A DNA stretch of 44,698 nt from the NCBI GenBank assembly GCA_028877275.1, contig JAPPFP010000011.1:1-44698 (forward strand), given 5' to 3'. The DNA comes from Acidobacteriota bacterium (GTDB lineage: Bacteria > Acidobacteriota > Thermoanaerobaculia > Multivoradales > Multivoraceae). The position numbers were made by a program, and so were the translations under genes. Below the pieces are notes generated by a model, which ran no database searches, had not been told where the DNA came from, and was given only the letters and a program-made list of their open reading frames with translations. Shown piece by piece: positions 30,926-39,296 of this stretch (the first letter of the stretch is position 1; each line of letters opens with the position of its first letter).

Positions 30926-33280
30926 CTACTCGCTGCCAGGGCGCGGCATCCGGTACCCGACCCCGCGTTCATTCAGCACGTAGACCGGCTTGGCGGCATC
31001 GTCGCCCAGCTTGCGGCGCAGACTCTTCACCATGGCGCGCACGACCTTCGGATCCTCGGCGTCCCGGGCGCGCCCCCGCCAGGCCTGGCGCAGCAGTGAC
31101 TCGTACGTCACGACACGTCCGGCGTGGCTGGACAGCACCCGAAGCACTTCGAACTCGGTGACGGTGAGCGACACGGGCCGCCCGTTCATCGTGACTTCAC
31201 GCTCGTCGTAGCGGATGGACAGGTCGCCCACCTGAAACGGCCTGGGCTCGGCCTGTCGACGGAGCGCCGCCCGCACTCTCGCGGTCAGCTCCGACGGGGA
31301 GAAGGGCTTGACGATGTAGTCCGCGGCGCCCGCATCGAGCGCCCGGACGATCGTCTCGTCCCTGCCGTAGACGGAGATGAAGATGACCGGCAGGCCCTCC
31401 AGTTCAGGGACGCTCTCCATCAACTCGAGGCCGTCCGTGCCCGGCAGGACGAGATCGAGAAGGACCAGGCGAGGTCGGTGCGTCTTGATGAGGCTCGGCA
31501 GTTCGTCGGGGTCGCCCGTCAGGATGGGTGCGTAGCCTGCCTCGGCAAGCGTGTCCCGAACGCTGCGTAGCGTCTGCGGGTCGTCGTCGACGACCAGGAT
31601 GGGCGTCGTGTCGTTCCGGTTCCGCGAAAGAGGCTGGGCCGAAGAGACGCTGCGGACGGCCTCGTCCGCATCCGCGGCCGCCGGAAGGGTGAAGGTGAAC
31701 CGCGTGCCGTAGTCCGCATCGCCGCTCTCCGCCCAGATGCGCCCGCCGTGCGCCTCCACGAGTCCCTTGCAGATGGCGAGGCCGAGGCCCTGGCCGACTC
31801 CCTTCCCGCCGCTTGCGTCCACGTGCTTGCGGAACAGGTTGGGCAGCTCCTCCGGCGGCACTCCGCTGCCGAGGTCGGTAACGGAGATGGCCACGTGGTC
31901 GCCGTCCAGTGACGCGGCAATCGCAATCGGAAACGAGTCGGGAGAGTGACGCGCCGCGTTCGACAGGAGATTGTTGAGCACCTGGACGATCCGTCCCGGG
32001 TCCGCCAGAACGCACGGCACGTCTTCCGGCAGGTCGATCGTGATGGCGCGCCTGCTCCCGGCGTGGGTAAAGGTGCTCCTGGCCTGATCGACGAGGCCGG
32101 CCACCTCGGCGCGCTCGACGGAGACCGAGAGAGTGCCCGCGGCGATCCGCCCCTGGTCCAGCAGGTCGGCAATCAGGTTGCGCATCTGGTTCGCCTGATC
32201 GTCGATGACCCGGAAGAACTGCAGCATCTCGGCCGGACCGGGGGCCGGCGCCGCGCCCAGAACGGTGGCCGTCGAGCCCTTGATCGAGATCAGGGGCGCC
32301 CGGAGCTCGTGGCTCACCATGCTCAGAAACGCGGTCCGCAGCCGTTCCAGTTCCTCGAGCGGCGTCAGGTCCTGCAGGGTGACCACCATCGACTCGACCG
32401 TGCCTTCCTTCGAGCGGGTCGGCGTGGCGTTGACGAGCGTCGTGACGCTGCGGCCGTCGGGGACGGACAGCGTCATCTCCTCGGCGCGTACCGTCTCCGG
32501 GTCGCTCAGTTGCTGGGCCATCGGGAACTCGGCCAGGGTGACCTCGCGTCCGTCGCCGCGGCGGCAGACGATGACGTCCAGCAGCTCTTCCAGGGAATCC
32601 CCCGGCGCCCGCAGATCCTCGACGAGGCGCCGAGCCTCCCGGTTGAACGACACGGGCTTGCCGGTCTCGCCGTCGAACACGACGACACCCACCGGCGACG
32701 TCTCGACGAGCGCTTCCAGGTCGGCCCTGGCGCGCTGCTCGTCCCGGTGGGCGCTTGCATTGGCCATCGCTGTCGCTGCCTGGGAGGCGAACAGGACCAG
32801 AACCTCCTCGTCGCTCTCCGTGAATTCCTGGCCGCCCTCTTTCTCCGCGAGGAAGAAGCTGCCGACATAGACGTTCCGGTGGAGCAGCGGCGTGCACTGA
32901 AGCGTTCGCGAGCGCATCAGGTCCGATGAGAAGCCGAGTTCACGAACATAGACCGGCAGGTTTGCTAGCCTCAGAGGCGTCCGGAGGTCCCGAAAGTGCG
33001 CGAACAGCCGCGGCCCATCGGACCACGTGCTCATCTCCGCGCGTTCTGTGGGCGTGAAGCCGGAGGTGACGAAGTCCTGGATCCGGCCGTCCTCGGTCTG
33101 GGTGGTGATCACGCCGTAGCGCGCTCCGGTCAGTGCGCGGGCGCTGTCGACGACCTCCTGCAGGACGGTGCCGAGGTCTAGGCTGCCGCTGACGCGCATG
33201 ACGGCGGCGTGAAGCGCGGCAAGGCGCTCCTCCAGCGCGGCGATCCGTTGCCGGAGTTCGTCGGGGCTCTCCTTCGACAC
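30926..33280 (-). CDS. Single-chain sensor kinase-response regulator, GAF-PAS-HK-REC-wHTH (1)
   Basis: A 784-residue cytosolic protein (no transmembrane segments) that holds an entire two-component pathway. N-terminal coiled coil (residues 1-45), GAF (about 40-190), PAS (about 205-300, TSPVGVVVFDGETGKPVSFN), HisKA with phospho-His 324 in SMVSHELRAPLISIKGS, HATPase (NLLSNAARHS, DLGSGVPPEELPNLF, GLGLAICKGLVEAHGG), receiver with Asp 609 (VLLDLVLPGTDGLELM) and a C-terminal OmpR/PhoB winged helix (TVTEFEVLRVLSSHAGRVVT, RAMVKSLRRKLGDD, ERGVGYRM). Kinase and DNA-binding output on one chain is unusual. Transcribed away from the small-membrane-protein operon. A close paralogue is at 39.3 kb. Confidence 0.92.
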   Translation of the reverse strand: MSKESPDELRQRIAALEERLAALHAAVMRVSGSLDLGTVLQEVVDSARALTGARYGVITTQTEDGRIQDFVTSGFTPTERAEMSTWSDGPRLFAHFRDLRTPLRLANLPVYVRELGFSSDLMRSRTLQCTPLLHRNVYVGSFFLAEKEGGQEFTESDEEVLVLFASQAATAMANASAHRDEQRARADLEALVETSPVGVVVFDGETGKPVSFNREARRLVEDLRAPGDSLEELLDVIVCRRGDGREVTLAEFPMAQQLSDPETVRAEEMTLSVPDGRSVTTLVNATPTRSKEGTVESMVVTLQDLTPLEELERLRTAFLSMVSHELRAPLISIKGSTATVLGAAPAPGPAEMLQFFRVIDDQANQMRNLIADLLDQGRIAAGTLSVSVERAEVAGLVDQARSTFTHAGSRRAITIDLPEDVPCVLADPGRIVQVLNNLLSNAARHSPDSFPIAIAASLDGDHVAISVTDLGSGVPPEELPNLFRKHVDASGGKGVGQGLGLAICKGLVEAHGGRIWAESGDADYGTRFTFTLPAAADADEAVRSVSSAQPLSRNRNDTTPILVVDDDPQTLRSVRDTLAEAGYAPILTGDPDELPSLIKTHRPRLVLLDLVLPGTDGLELMESVPELEGLPVIFISVYGRDETIVRALDAGAADYIVKPFSPSELTARVRAALRRQAEPRPFQVGDLSIRYDEREVTMNGRPVSLTVTEFEVLRVLSSHAGRVVTYESLLRQAWRGRARDAEDPKVVRAMVKSLRRKLGDDAAKPVYVLNERGVGYRMPRPGSE

Positions 33281-33377
33281 GATCGCGTGATTATGCCCTG
33301 TTCCCGGTTTCGTCGCTCAAAGATCACGACACCGTCGCTTTCTTCTAGTAAACGTCCGCTCCGCGTGACTTGACGCC

Positions 33378-33548
33378 ATGAGCCTTCTCTACCCCGAGCA
33401 GCAACAGATCGTGCGACTCCTTCGGTGGATCGCGCTGTTCACGGGCATTCTGGCCATGTGTGCCGTCGTCTGCTCGGCCCTCTTCGTGTGGGCATGTACG
33501 GAGGGGGTCAGCGTCGTCGAACTGCTGGGGGAACCGGAGGACATGTGA
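33378..33548 (+). CDS. Small single-pass membrane protein
   Basis: A 56-residue protein (MSLLYPEQQQIVRLLRWIAL then FTGILAMCAVVCSALFVWAC) with one transmembrane helix and an acidic tail (VVELLGEPEDM). Its stop overlaps the ATG of the next gene (TGATG), which argues that it is real and translationally coupled. It starts about 95 bases from the divergent kinase-regulator gene. Function unknown; a role as a small regulator or chaperone of the secreted partner is possible but not shown. Confidence 0.55.
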   Translation: MSLLYPEQQQIVRLLRWIALFTGILAMCAVVCSALFVWACTEGVSVVELLGEPEDM

Positions 33549-34225
33549 TGGGGATCGTCGCCCGACGGGTTGCCTCGATCGCGGCCGTTGCGTTCTTGCT
33601 GGTTTGTCCTGTGGTCGGCGGTGCCGCTTCGCAGGAGCAGGAAGGGCCGCGGCCCTCCGCGGAGAGCCAACCGGCCGTTGCCGGCCAGGCGGCCGTCTCG
33701 GCCTGCGCTTCGGGTTCGGGGATCATCATCTACGAGTTTCACGACGACAACGAGCACCTGCTGGGAGAGTGGCAGCAGATTCACGGCGGCGACTTCAGGC
33801 TCAGCGCCGCGGTCGAGAGAAGCGATCCCCGCTTCACCCTGTCGGTTGACACCTCCTGGGTCGCGGCTTCCTGGTCGTCGCCTTCGGGGATCCTCTGGGG
33901 CCGCGACTATGCGCCGAACGAGGTGGTCGAGGGGATCACCAGGCTTCTGGACAACCGGGGAGCGGCTGGACGGCTGGGTCCTCGCTATGCGCTGTCGTTC
34001 GCCTCTCTGACGCCTCGGCTGGTCCTGCACAGGTTGTGCGCCGCGTCCGGCCAATGCTGGTACGGGTGGTCGGCGGACGGACTGATTGCCATGACGCCCT
34101 ACGACGAGAACAGGCGTGTGTACGGCAGTCGGGGTCTCTGCGCGAATGGTCTGTTTTTCCTCGACAAGGCGTTCGACGAGAACGGTCAGATTCCCGAGCC
34201 CTACTGGTACGGGCTGCTTCCGTGA
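33548..34225 (+). CDS. Secreted protein of unknown family
   Basis: A 225-residue exported protein from ATG 33548 (GGAGG eight bases upstream, inside the previous gene). Signal peptide VARRVASIAAVAFLLVCPVV and GGAASQEQ cleavage region. The mature part contains YEFHDDNEHLLGEWQQIHGG, LSVDTSWVAASWSSPSG and four Cys (LHRLCAASGQCWYGW, GLCANGLFF), which would form disulfides. No family recognised. Its end lies 18 bases before an intergenic repeat copy and convergent with the metzincin gene. Confidence 0.65.
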   Translation: MGIVARRVASIAAVAFLLVCPVVGGAASQEQEGPRPSAESQPAVAGQAAVSACASGSGIIIYEFHDDNEHLLGEWQQIHGGDFRLSAAVERSDPRFTLSVDTSWVAASWSSPSGILWGRDYAPNEVVEGITRLLDNRGAAGRLGPRYALSFASLTPRLVLHRLCAASGQCWYGWSADGLIAMTPYDENRRVYGSRGLCANGLFFLDKAFDENGQIPEPYWYGLLP

Positions 34226-34243
34226 CGCCGTAACTCCGTCTAC

Positions 34244-34298
34244 GCCACACACTGGGTGCGCCGACGTCCTCGTCGACTGCCGCCGAAGGCGGCCAGAA
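34244..34298 (+). repeat. Palindromic intergenic repeat, copy A
   Basis: CCACACACTGGGTGCG leads into two hairpins: CGACG-tcct-CGTCG and GCCGCC-gaa-GGCGGC, then CAGAA. It lies between two convergent gene ends. See copies B (38.08 kb) and C (39.21 kb). Confidence 0.7.
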
Positions 34299-34325
34299 AC
34301 ACGAGCCGACCTAGGGCCGGCGCCT

Positions 34326-36089
34326 TCAGGACGAAGCGGTGCATGGAAACGCAGACGTGTTGCTCGCCGCATCCGCCGTCTGGCCGAGGCGGTTGCTGTG
34401 GGTCCATCGCCGACCGCTCGGGCTCTCGACGACCAGGTTGAAGGCCAGGTCGGTCACTGGCGCCACGAACACCCAGCGGTAGCCGTTGACACCGCAGCCG
34501 TCCAGCACCTTGATCAGCACCTCGACGTTGTCGCGGTCAAAGAAATAGAGAAGGCCTGACTGTTCGGAGTCCAGTTTCCAGTCCACCGCATCGCCGACCT
34601 CGCCCCTGGAGGTCTGGTAGCACATGCTGACCGTGTAGCCGCCGCGCAGTGTCAACGCCGGGCTGTCGGGTACGCAGTCCGTTTCGTCGCCGGCCTGCGC
34701 CGGCAGTCCGATGCGTCCTGGCTGTTTCTCGCCCGCGCTCGTGACTTGCCCCGCGTCACCTGCCCAACTCGCGGCGGCGGCATCGCACGGGAACGCCGCC
34801 GCGTCGCTCCGGGGCCTGGCGGTCTGGCCGCCCCGCGGGTTCCGGTACTGCCAGCGTTTCCCTGTCGCGACTTCGCGGACTTCCAGGTTGAGTGCGAGAT
34901 CGGTCACCGGCGCCACGAACACCCAGCGGTGGCCGTTGACGGCACACGCATCCAGCACCTTGATCAGGATCTCCGCGTTGTCGCGCTCGAAGAAGTACAA
35001 GAGGCCTGACTGCTCGGAGTCCAGCCCGTAGTCGACGGCGTCCATCTGGAACGTGTCTCCGCCTTCCGTGTACTCGACGCAGACGCTGACCTTGTAGCCA
35101 TGGGAGAAGGAGATCTGCGCCGCTGTCGGCTCGCAATCCGTGTAGTCGGGACCGGGGTCGGGATCCGGCCTGCGCGGGCGGTAGTTACTGACCGGACCGA
35201 TGCTGTACAGGAGTGCGGTCGAGGCTTCGTGTATCCCTCGTCTTCCGACAACCAGGTTCTTTCGGTCCTGGTAGTCGAACCGCTCGGACGAAGTAGAGAA
35301 CCTGGGGATCTCGTTGCCGCCAAGGACAGTGCCATAGAAACCGGGGTACCTTATGGGCAGGTCGCTGCTGTAGCCGACGGCGCCCGGGTAGAAGCCTCCG
35401 TTGGGGCGTCCACCGAATCTCGGACTGTGCTGGATGCCCAGGTTGTGGCCCACTTCATGCCTGAGGATGGTCTGCCACCAGACTTCGTTGCCGAAGGCCG
35501 GATGTCGAAAGTCCTCGTAGGTGTTCACGGACCCCCAGAAGCAGAACTCACCTGTCGTGGAGGAGAACGACCCGGGCTCGCAGGCGATTCCGACCGGCGC
35601 CCCCGGGTCGTCGACCAGCGCGTACACCAGGTCGGCAGCCAGCTCATCCCGGCGGCGCCTGGCGCGCTCATCTTCGACGATCCAGTCGAGAGCGCGGTGC
35701 TGCCTGTTGGACATGGCGGGATGCCGCTCGATGCCCGCGATCCGGAATCGCGCGTTCACGTGGCTGTTCTCGAGGGCCAGGTTCAGAAGCCTGACTGAGC
35801 CTTCGATCTCGCCATCCATGTGCTCCCGATCGCGAAACTCGTCTGCAAACTGGGGCGTGTAGAAGAAGAGGATCGTGATCTCATAGATCTCGTCCGGGTT
35901 CGCGCGCAGCAGCGAGAGTCGGTTGTCAGAACTGCCGGCCTCGGAGGCGCTGGAAGCATGATCGTCGTGCGAAGGGACACCGCACCAGTCGAGGGCAGCT
36001 ACCTGCCAGGAGGCCGGGGGCTGGGCCGCGGTCACGGCCAGCGCCATCACGGTGACGACGAAGCTCAAGGCAGCCTTAGTTACGCTCAC
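34326..36089 (-). CDS. Secreted metzincin metalloprotease 1 with duplicated C-terminal domain
   Basis: A 587-residue exported zinc protease. Start is GTG 36089, which overlaps the upstream protease's TGA (GTGA); a longer ATG at 36131 lies inside that gene. The signal peptide covers [20 protein letters not shown]. The protease domain holds [11 protein letters not shown] near residue 211, the zinc-binding HExxHxxGxxH of metzincins. Two tandem copies of an about 120-residue module follow. Each starts ...[13 protein letters not shown] and runs through [21 protein letters not shown] to a final AFPC. The paired Cys suggest disulfides in a surface or secreted module. Cotranscribed with metalloprotease 2. 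Confidence 0.85.
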   Translation of the reverse strand: MSVTKAALSFVVTVMALAVTAAQPPASWQVAALDWCGVPSHDDHASSASEAGSSDNRLSLLRANPDEIYEITILFFYTPQFADEFRDREHMDGEIEGSVRLLNLALENSHVNARFRIAGIERHPAMSNRQHRALDWIVEDERARRRRDELAADLVYALVDDPGAPVGIACEPGSFSSTTGEFCFWGSVNTYEDFRHPAFGNEVWWQTILRHEVGHNLGIQHSPRFGGRPNGGFYPGAVGYSSDLPIRYPGFYGTVLGGNEIPRFSTSSERFDYQDRKNLVVGRRGIHEASTALLYSIGPVSNYRPRRPDPDPGPDYTDCEPTAAQISFSHGYKVSVCVEYTEGGDTFQMDAVDYGLDSEQSGLLYFFERDNAEILIKVLDACAVNGHRWVFVAPVTDLALNLEVREVATGKRWQYRNPRGGQTARPRSDAAAFPCDAAAASWAGDAGQVTSAGEKQPGRIGLPAQAGDETDCVPDSPALTLRGGYTVSMCYQTSRGEVGDAVDWKLDSEQSGLLYFFDRDNVEVLIKVLDGCGVNGYRWVFVAPVTDLAFNLVVESPSGRRWTHSNRLGQTADAASNTSAFPCTASS

Positions 36090-37480
36090 GGGCAGCCGAA
36101 CGCCTTGCTGTCGGTGATCGCGGACACCCAACTGAAGCCAGCAGTGTCGGATGGGTAGGCGCGGTCCGCAGTCCAGCGTTTACCAGCTTGGCCCGGAGGC
36201 CAGACGGTCACTCGATAGGGGAGGTCCGTAGCGGGGGCCGAGAACACCCACCAATACTGATTCACGCCGCAACCGCTCAGGACCTTCACCAGGACCTCGG
36301 CGTTGCCTGGGTCGAAGAAGTAGAAGGAGGCGCTGTCGCGCCCCAGGTACGCCTGCCACTTGGCCTTGCTCCATTGGCCGGGAGGGTTCTCGAACTCCAC
36401 CGAAACCGTGAAGGCGTTGTCCAAGCATGCGAGGTTCGCCTCGCATTCGTCTTCGGGCGACGGGTCTTCGGGCGGCGGGTCGTCTTCGGGCGGGGGCGGA
36501 TCCGAGTATGCGGCTACCAGGGGAGCCGCAGCCATCGCGGCGTCCGCGGCGCGGGTTCTCCTGTCCCCGATTCGCACACGCCGGCCCTCAAAGCCTGTCC
36601 CGAACCCGTCGCGGGAGAAGCGGTCCAGGAAGTGGTAGGGCTTGCCCCCCTCTCCTGGCGTCGTGTTGCGGGCGGTGAGAATCGCCATGACGCTGATGTT
36701 GTGCCAGCCCCTCGGGTCCCGGCCCACATAGCCGTACCCGTGAGGCAGGTAGGCCTCGTCTGGAGCCTGTGACCTCTGGTGGGCCAAGCCAAGATTGTGG
36801 CCGAGTTCGTGAGCGACGGCGAGGGCCAGAATCTCGAAGCCCCATGCGTCGGTGGGAGTGCCGAACACCACCGCAAACCCCGCGTCGGGCCAGAAGGTGT
36901 CCATGGTCCCTGGCTGGTAGGCGATTCCGCCGCCAAGGCTGCCATCGGAGAGATTCCCGGTGAACGCAAGCACAAGATCGGCGTCGTAGACACTGCGCGT
37001 GTCGGCGAGCTCCGCGTTTACGCTCATGGCGTCGAGTAGGGCTTCTGCCGGTTTGAGCCAGGTCCCGCGAGTGCCTGCCTCGAGCCATCGGGCAAAGCGG
37101 GCGAGCTTCCTGTCCATATAGGCGGTTCCAGCTTGATGGAGCTCGATTCCCGTCCCGGATTCGCGAAAGACCTCGGCCGCTCTTTGCATTACCGTCGCAA
37201 CGTCGGACGGCGGGATCGCTCCGCGATGAATGACCGGCAGGACTGAGATCGTTACGGCCCCTCCTTGGGCACGCTCCGCGCTCCGCTGGTGCTCAAGCAC
37301 GGACCGGGGACCGGGCCTCGGATCGACAGTTGCACAGAGCGATCTCGGCGGGGCTTGGGCGCTCCCAGACTCGGCCGCGAACAGCGCGACTGCGACCAGA
37401 ACGCCGATGTTCCGGACATGCGGAACGGGCAGTTGCAAGCCAGGGACGGCGAGGATGGCTGGCACGAGGCGCTTGAGCAT
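36086..37480 (-). CDS. Secreted metzincin metalloprotease 2
   Basis: A 464-residue exported paralogue of metalloprotease 1. Start ATG 37480 ([20 protein letters not shown]), though an upstream in-frame ATG at 37537 cannot be excluded. The metzincin motif [11 protein letters not shown] is near residue 224. A linker rich in Pro/Asp/Glu ([18 protein letters not shown]) joins the protease to a single copy of the Cys-rich module ([20 protein letters not shown], then [20 protein letters not shown]). The downstream protease starts across its stop codon, so the two are made together. Substrates unknown; a role in extracellular protein degradation is likely. Confidence 0.85.
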   Translation of the reverse strand: MLKRLVPAILAVPGLQLPVPHVRNIGVLVAVALFAAESGSAQAPPRSLCATVDPRPGPRSVLEHQRSAERAQGGAVTISVLPVIHRGAIPPSDVATVMQRAAEVFRESGTGIELHQAGTAYMDRKLARFARWLEAGTRGTWLKPAEALLDAMSVNAELADTRSVYDADLVLAFTGNLSDGSLGGGIAYQPGTMDTFWPDAGFAVVFGTPTDAWGFEILALAVAHELGHNLGLAHQRSQAPDEAYLPHGYGYVGRDPRGWHNISVMAILTARNTTPGEGGKPYHFLDRFSRDGFGTGFEGRRVRIGDRRTRAADAAMAAAPLVAAYSDPPPPEDDPPPEDPSPEDECEANLACLDNAFTVSVEFENPPGQWSKAKWQAYLGRDSASFYFFDPGNAEVLVKVLSGCGVNQYWWVFSAPATDLPYRVTVWPPGQAGKRWTADRAYPSDTAGFSWVSAITDSKAFGCP

Positions 37481-37555
37481 TGCTGTCACTCCATGAGAGG
37501 GCGACAACTCGGTTTGGCGTTGGACCGTTTGACGCATCCGCAGGTTCCGCCCTTC

Positions 37556-37980
37556 TCAGGACGACGCGACGCAGTGAGACGCCGACGTGTTGCTCGCCGC
37601 ATCCGCCGTCTGCACGAGGCGGTTCGTGTGGGTCCAACGCTGGCCATTGGGGGTTTCGACGATCAGGTTGAACGCCAGGTCGGTCACCGGCGCCACGAAC
37701 ACCCAGCGGTGGCCGTTCACCGCGCAGCCGTCCAGGAGAATTGTGCTGCTGTTGGCTCGCAGCCCGTGTATCCGGTCTCCGGTTTGGGTGGCCGGCCTGG
37801 AGTGTCGCTACTCGGCGCGAGGTAGGGCATCACTCGCCAAGCGACGCCTGGCGGCAGATGGTCCGTCAGGAGAACAGGCAGTTCGTCGGCAGGCTGTGCT
37901 GGGCCGGGCACGGCGAGCGTGACTACAGCAACCAGTCCGAAGGCGATCCTCGCCAGCAGGCGAGCAGGCGTGTGACTCAC
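37556..37980 (-). pseudogene. Internally deleted secreted protein with the metalloprotease C-terminal module
   Basis: GTG 37980, with AAGGAG upstream, starts a signal peptide (LLARIAFGLVAVVTLAVPGP) and continues to GYTGCEPTAAQ, the same opening as the module of metalloprotease 1. About 50 residues are then missing, and after a change of frame near 37738 the sequence resumes with [20 protein letters not shown] through [15 protein letters not shown] to the TGA at 37556-37558. The deletion plus frameshift leaves no intact product. An intact version would be a protease-free secreted carrier of the module. Confidence 0.7.
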
Positions 37981-38082
37981 GGGGCACTCCTTGTTCCGCT
38001 CGCCGCGTCGTCGCGGCGGGCCGTCTGTCCAGCGGGGAGAGTACACCGTGGCACCCGGACGCTCGTGCGGCGGTCCGTCGAC

Positions 38083-38122
38083 GCCACATACTGGGTGCGC
38101 CGACGTTTCCGTCGGCTGCCGC
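38083..38122 (+). repeat. Palindromic intergenic repeat, copy B
   Basis: GCCACATACTGGGTGCG followed by GCCGACG-tttc-CGTCGGC; the second hairpin of copies A and C is lost. It ends at the 3' end of recombinase A. Confidence 0.65.
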
Positions 38123-38125
38123 CCC

Positions 38126-39142
38126 TCACAGAAACCCGGCTCCCGCATGGTCCTCGAACGCATCCGCCTGCCGGATGTACCGAAGCACCATGCCGGCGCT
38201 CTTGTGCCGCGTGACCTCCATGATCTTGTCCAGACGAGCGTGGTGAGCGGCGGCGCTGGTCACGAAGCCCGCTCGCAGCGAATGCGCCGAGTAGTCCGCC
38301 GGGTCGAGGCCGATGGCGCTCACGTACCGCTTCACGAGCCGCGGCGTGTCGGAGTGGCAGAGGGCCCTTACCTGGAGACGACCGCCGCGTCGCATCGTCT
38401 GGAACACCGGGCCTCCGTCGATTCCCGACAGCGTCAGCCAACGATGTAGCCGCGAAACCGGCTGGATCAGCTTGCCGTCCGGGATCGCGATCCGCTGGCC
38501 CGTTCCGTACTGGTCCGTCTTCGACCGGCGGATGTTCAGGTACATGCCTTCGGTTTCCTCGGGACCGCCAAGGAACTCGACGTCCCCGAAACGGAGGTCG
38601 CAGATCTCGGAACGGCGGAGGGCTCCGGCGAAGCCGACCGCGATGAGCGCCGCGTCCCGCGCCGCGATCAGGCGGTAAGCCTCGCGCCGGGCGAGCAGGT
38701 CGCAGTGTTCGACGATGCGGGCGATCTCATGTTCGCGGAGAGCCTTCACCTGCCGGCCGGGTCCGTCCGACCGTCGCCTCAGCGCTTGCAGGACGGCCGC
38801 GACTCGCGGATGACGGGCCGGCGAGTCGATGTCGCTTTCCTTGAACTTCCGATTGATCGCCGCGAGGCAGATCCGGATGCTGCCGGACGCCAGAGGTGTT
38901 CCGGGCCTGGTCGTGGCCCTCGGCGACCGCGGCCGCGACGCGAGCCGGATCAGGAACTCCGCAACGTCCGCGGGTTGCATACTCATCGGTTCCTTTCCCC
39001 TGGCTTCGCAGTAGGCCGCGAAACGCCTCCAGCCCGCGCGGTATGCGAGTCGGGTGTTTCGGGCCAGAGAGGCGCGCAGGACCTCGCCGACGGACTCGAT
39101 CGTCTCCTTCCTGGGTGGCGTGAACGGCAGAACCTCATCAAG
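38126..39142 (-). CDS. Tyrosine recombinase A (XerC/D-like), start unclear
   Basis: Catalytic domain complete: AGALRRSEICDLRF (Arg), RRSKTDQYGTGQ (Lys), SAHSLRAGFVTSAAAHH (HxLR), VTRHKSAGMVLRYIRQ (His and nucleophile Tyr). The obvious ATG at 38986 lacks the core-binding domain, but the frame stays open to 39142 and encodes it (ESVGEVLRASLARNTRLAYR, then AGWRRFAAYCEARG), matching recombinase B residue for residue. There is no ATG, GTG or TTG in that part, so the start is a rare codon or has been mutated. About 80% identical in DNA to recombinase B at 41.9 kb. Lies between a protein-module pseudogene and sensor kinase-regulator 2, transcribed the same way. Confidence 0.82.
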   Translation of the reverse strand, partial: LDEVLPFTPPRKETIESVGEVLRASLARNTRLAYRAGWRRFAAYCEARGKEPMSMQPADVAEFLIRLASRPRSPRATTRPGTPLASGSIRICLAAINRKFKESDIDSPARHPRVAAVLQALRRRSDGPGRQVKALREHEIARIVEHCDLLARREAYRLIAARDAALIAVGFAGALRRSEICDLRFGDVEFLGGPEETEGMYLNIRRSKTDQYGTGQRIAIPDGKLIQPVSRLHRWLTLSGIDGGPVFQTMRRGGRLQVRALCHSDTPRLVKRYVSAIGLDPADYSAHSLRAGFVTSAAAHHARLDKIMEVTRHKSAGMVLRYIRQADAFEDHAGAGFL

Positions 39143-39211
39143 CTACGGCGTCGGCGTGAATCCCTTGTGACCGGAGCGCCCCGGAGCCGTGACCTTTCCG
39201 TGATCCAGCGC

Positions 39212-39264
39212 CCCACACTGGGTGCGCCGGCGTCCCCGCCGGCTGCCGCCAGAGGCGGCCAGAA
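39212..39264 (+). repeat. Palindromic intergenic repeat, copy C
   Basis: CCCACACTGGGTGCG followed by GCCGGCG-tccc-CGCCGGC and GCCGCC-aga-GGCGGC, then CAGAA. The A-T pair of the first stem in copies A and B is a G-C pair here, so the fold is preserved by paired change. Lies just past the 3' end of kinase-regulator 2. Confidence 0.7.
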
Positions 39265-39296
39265 GAACCCGCCGCGAAGCGGCGACCGTTCTTCCG

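Noticed and set aside
33389..34372. Long minus-strand frame opposite the secreted protein and copy A of the repeat
   Set aside because: No domain pattern; the plus strand has a signal peptide, a ribosome binding site and coupled upstream gene.
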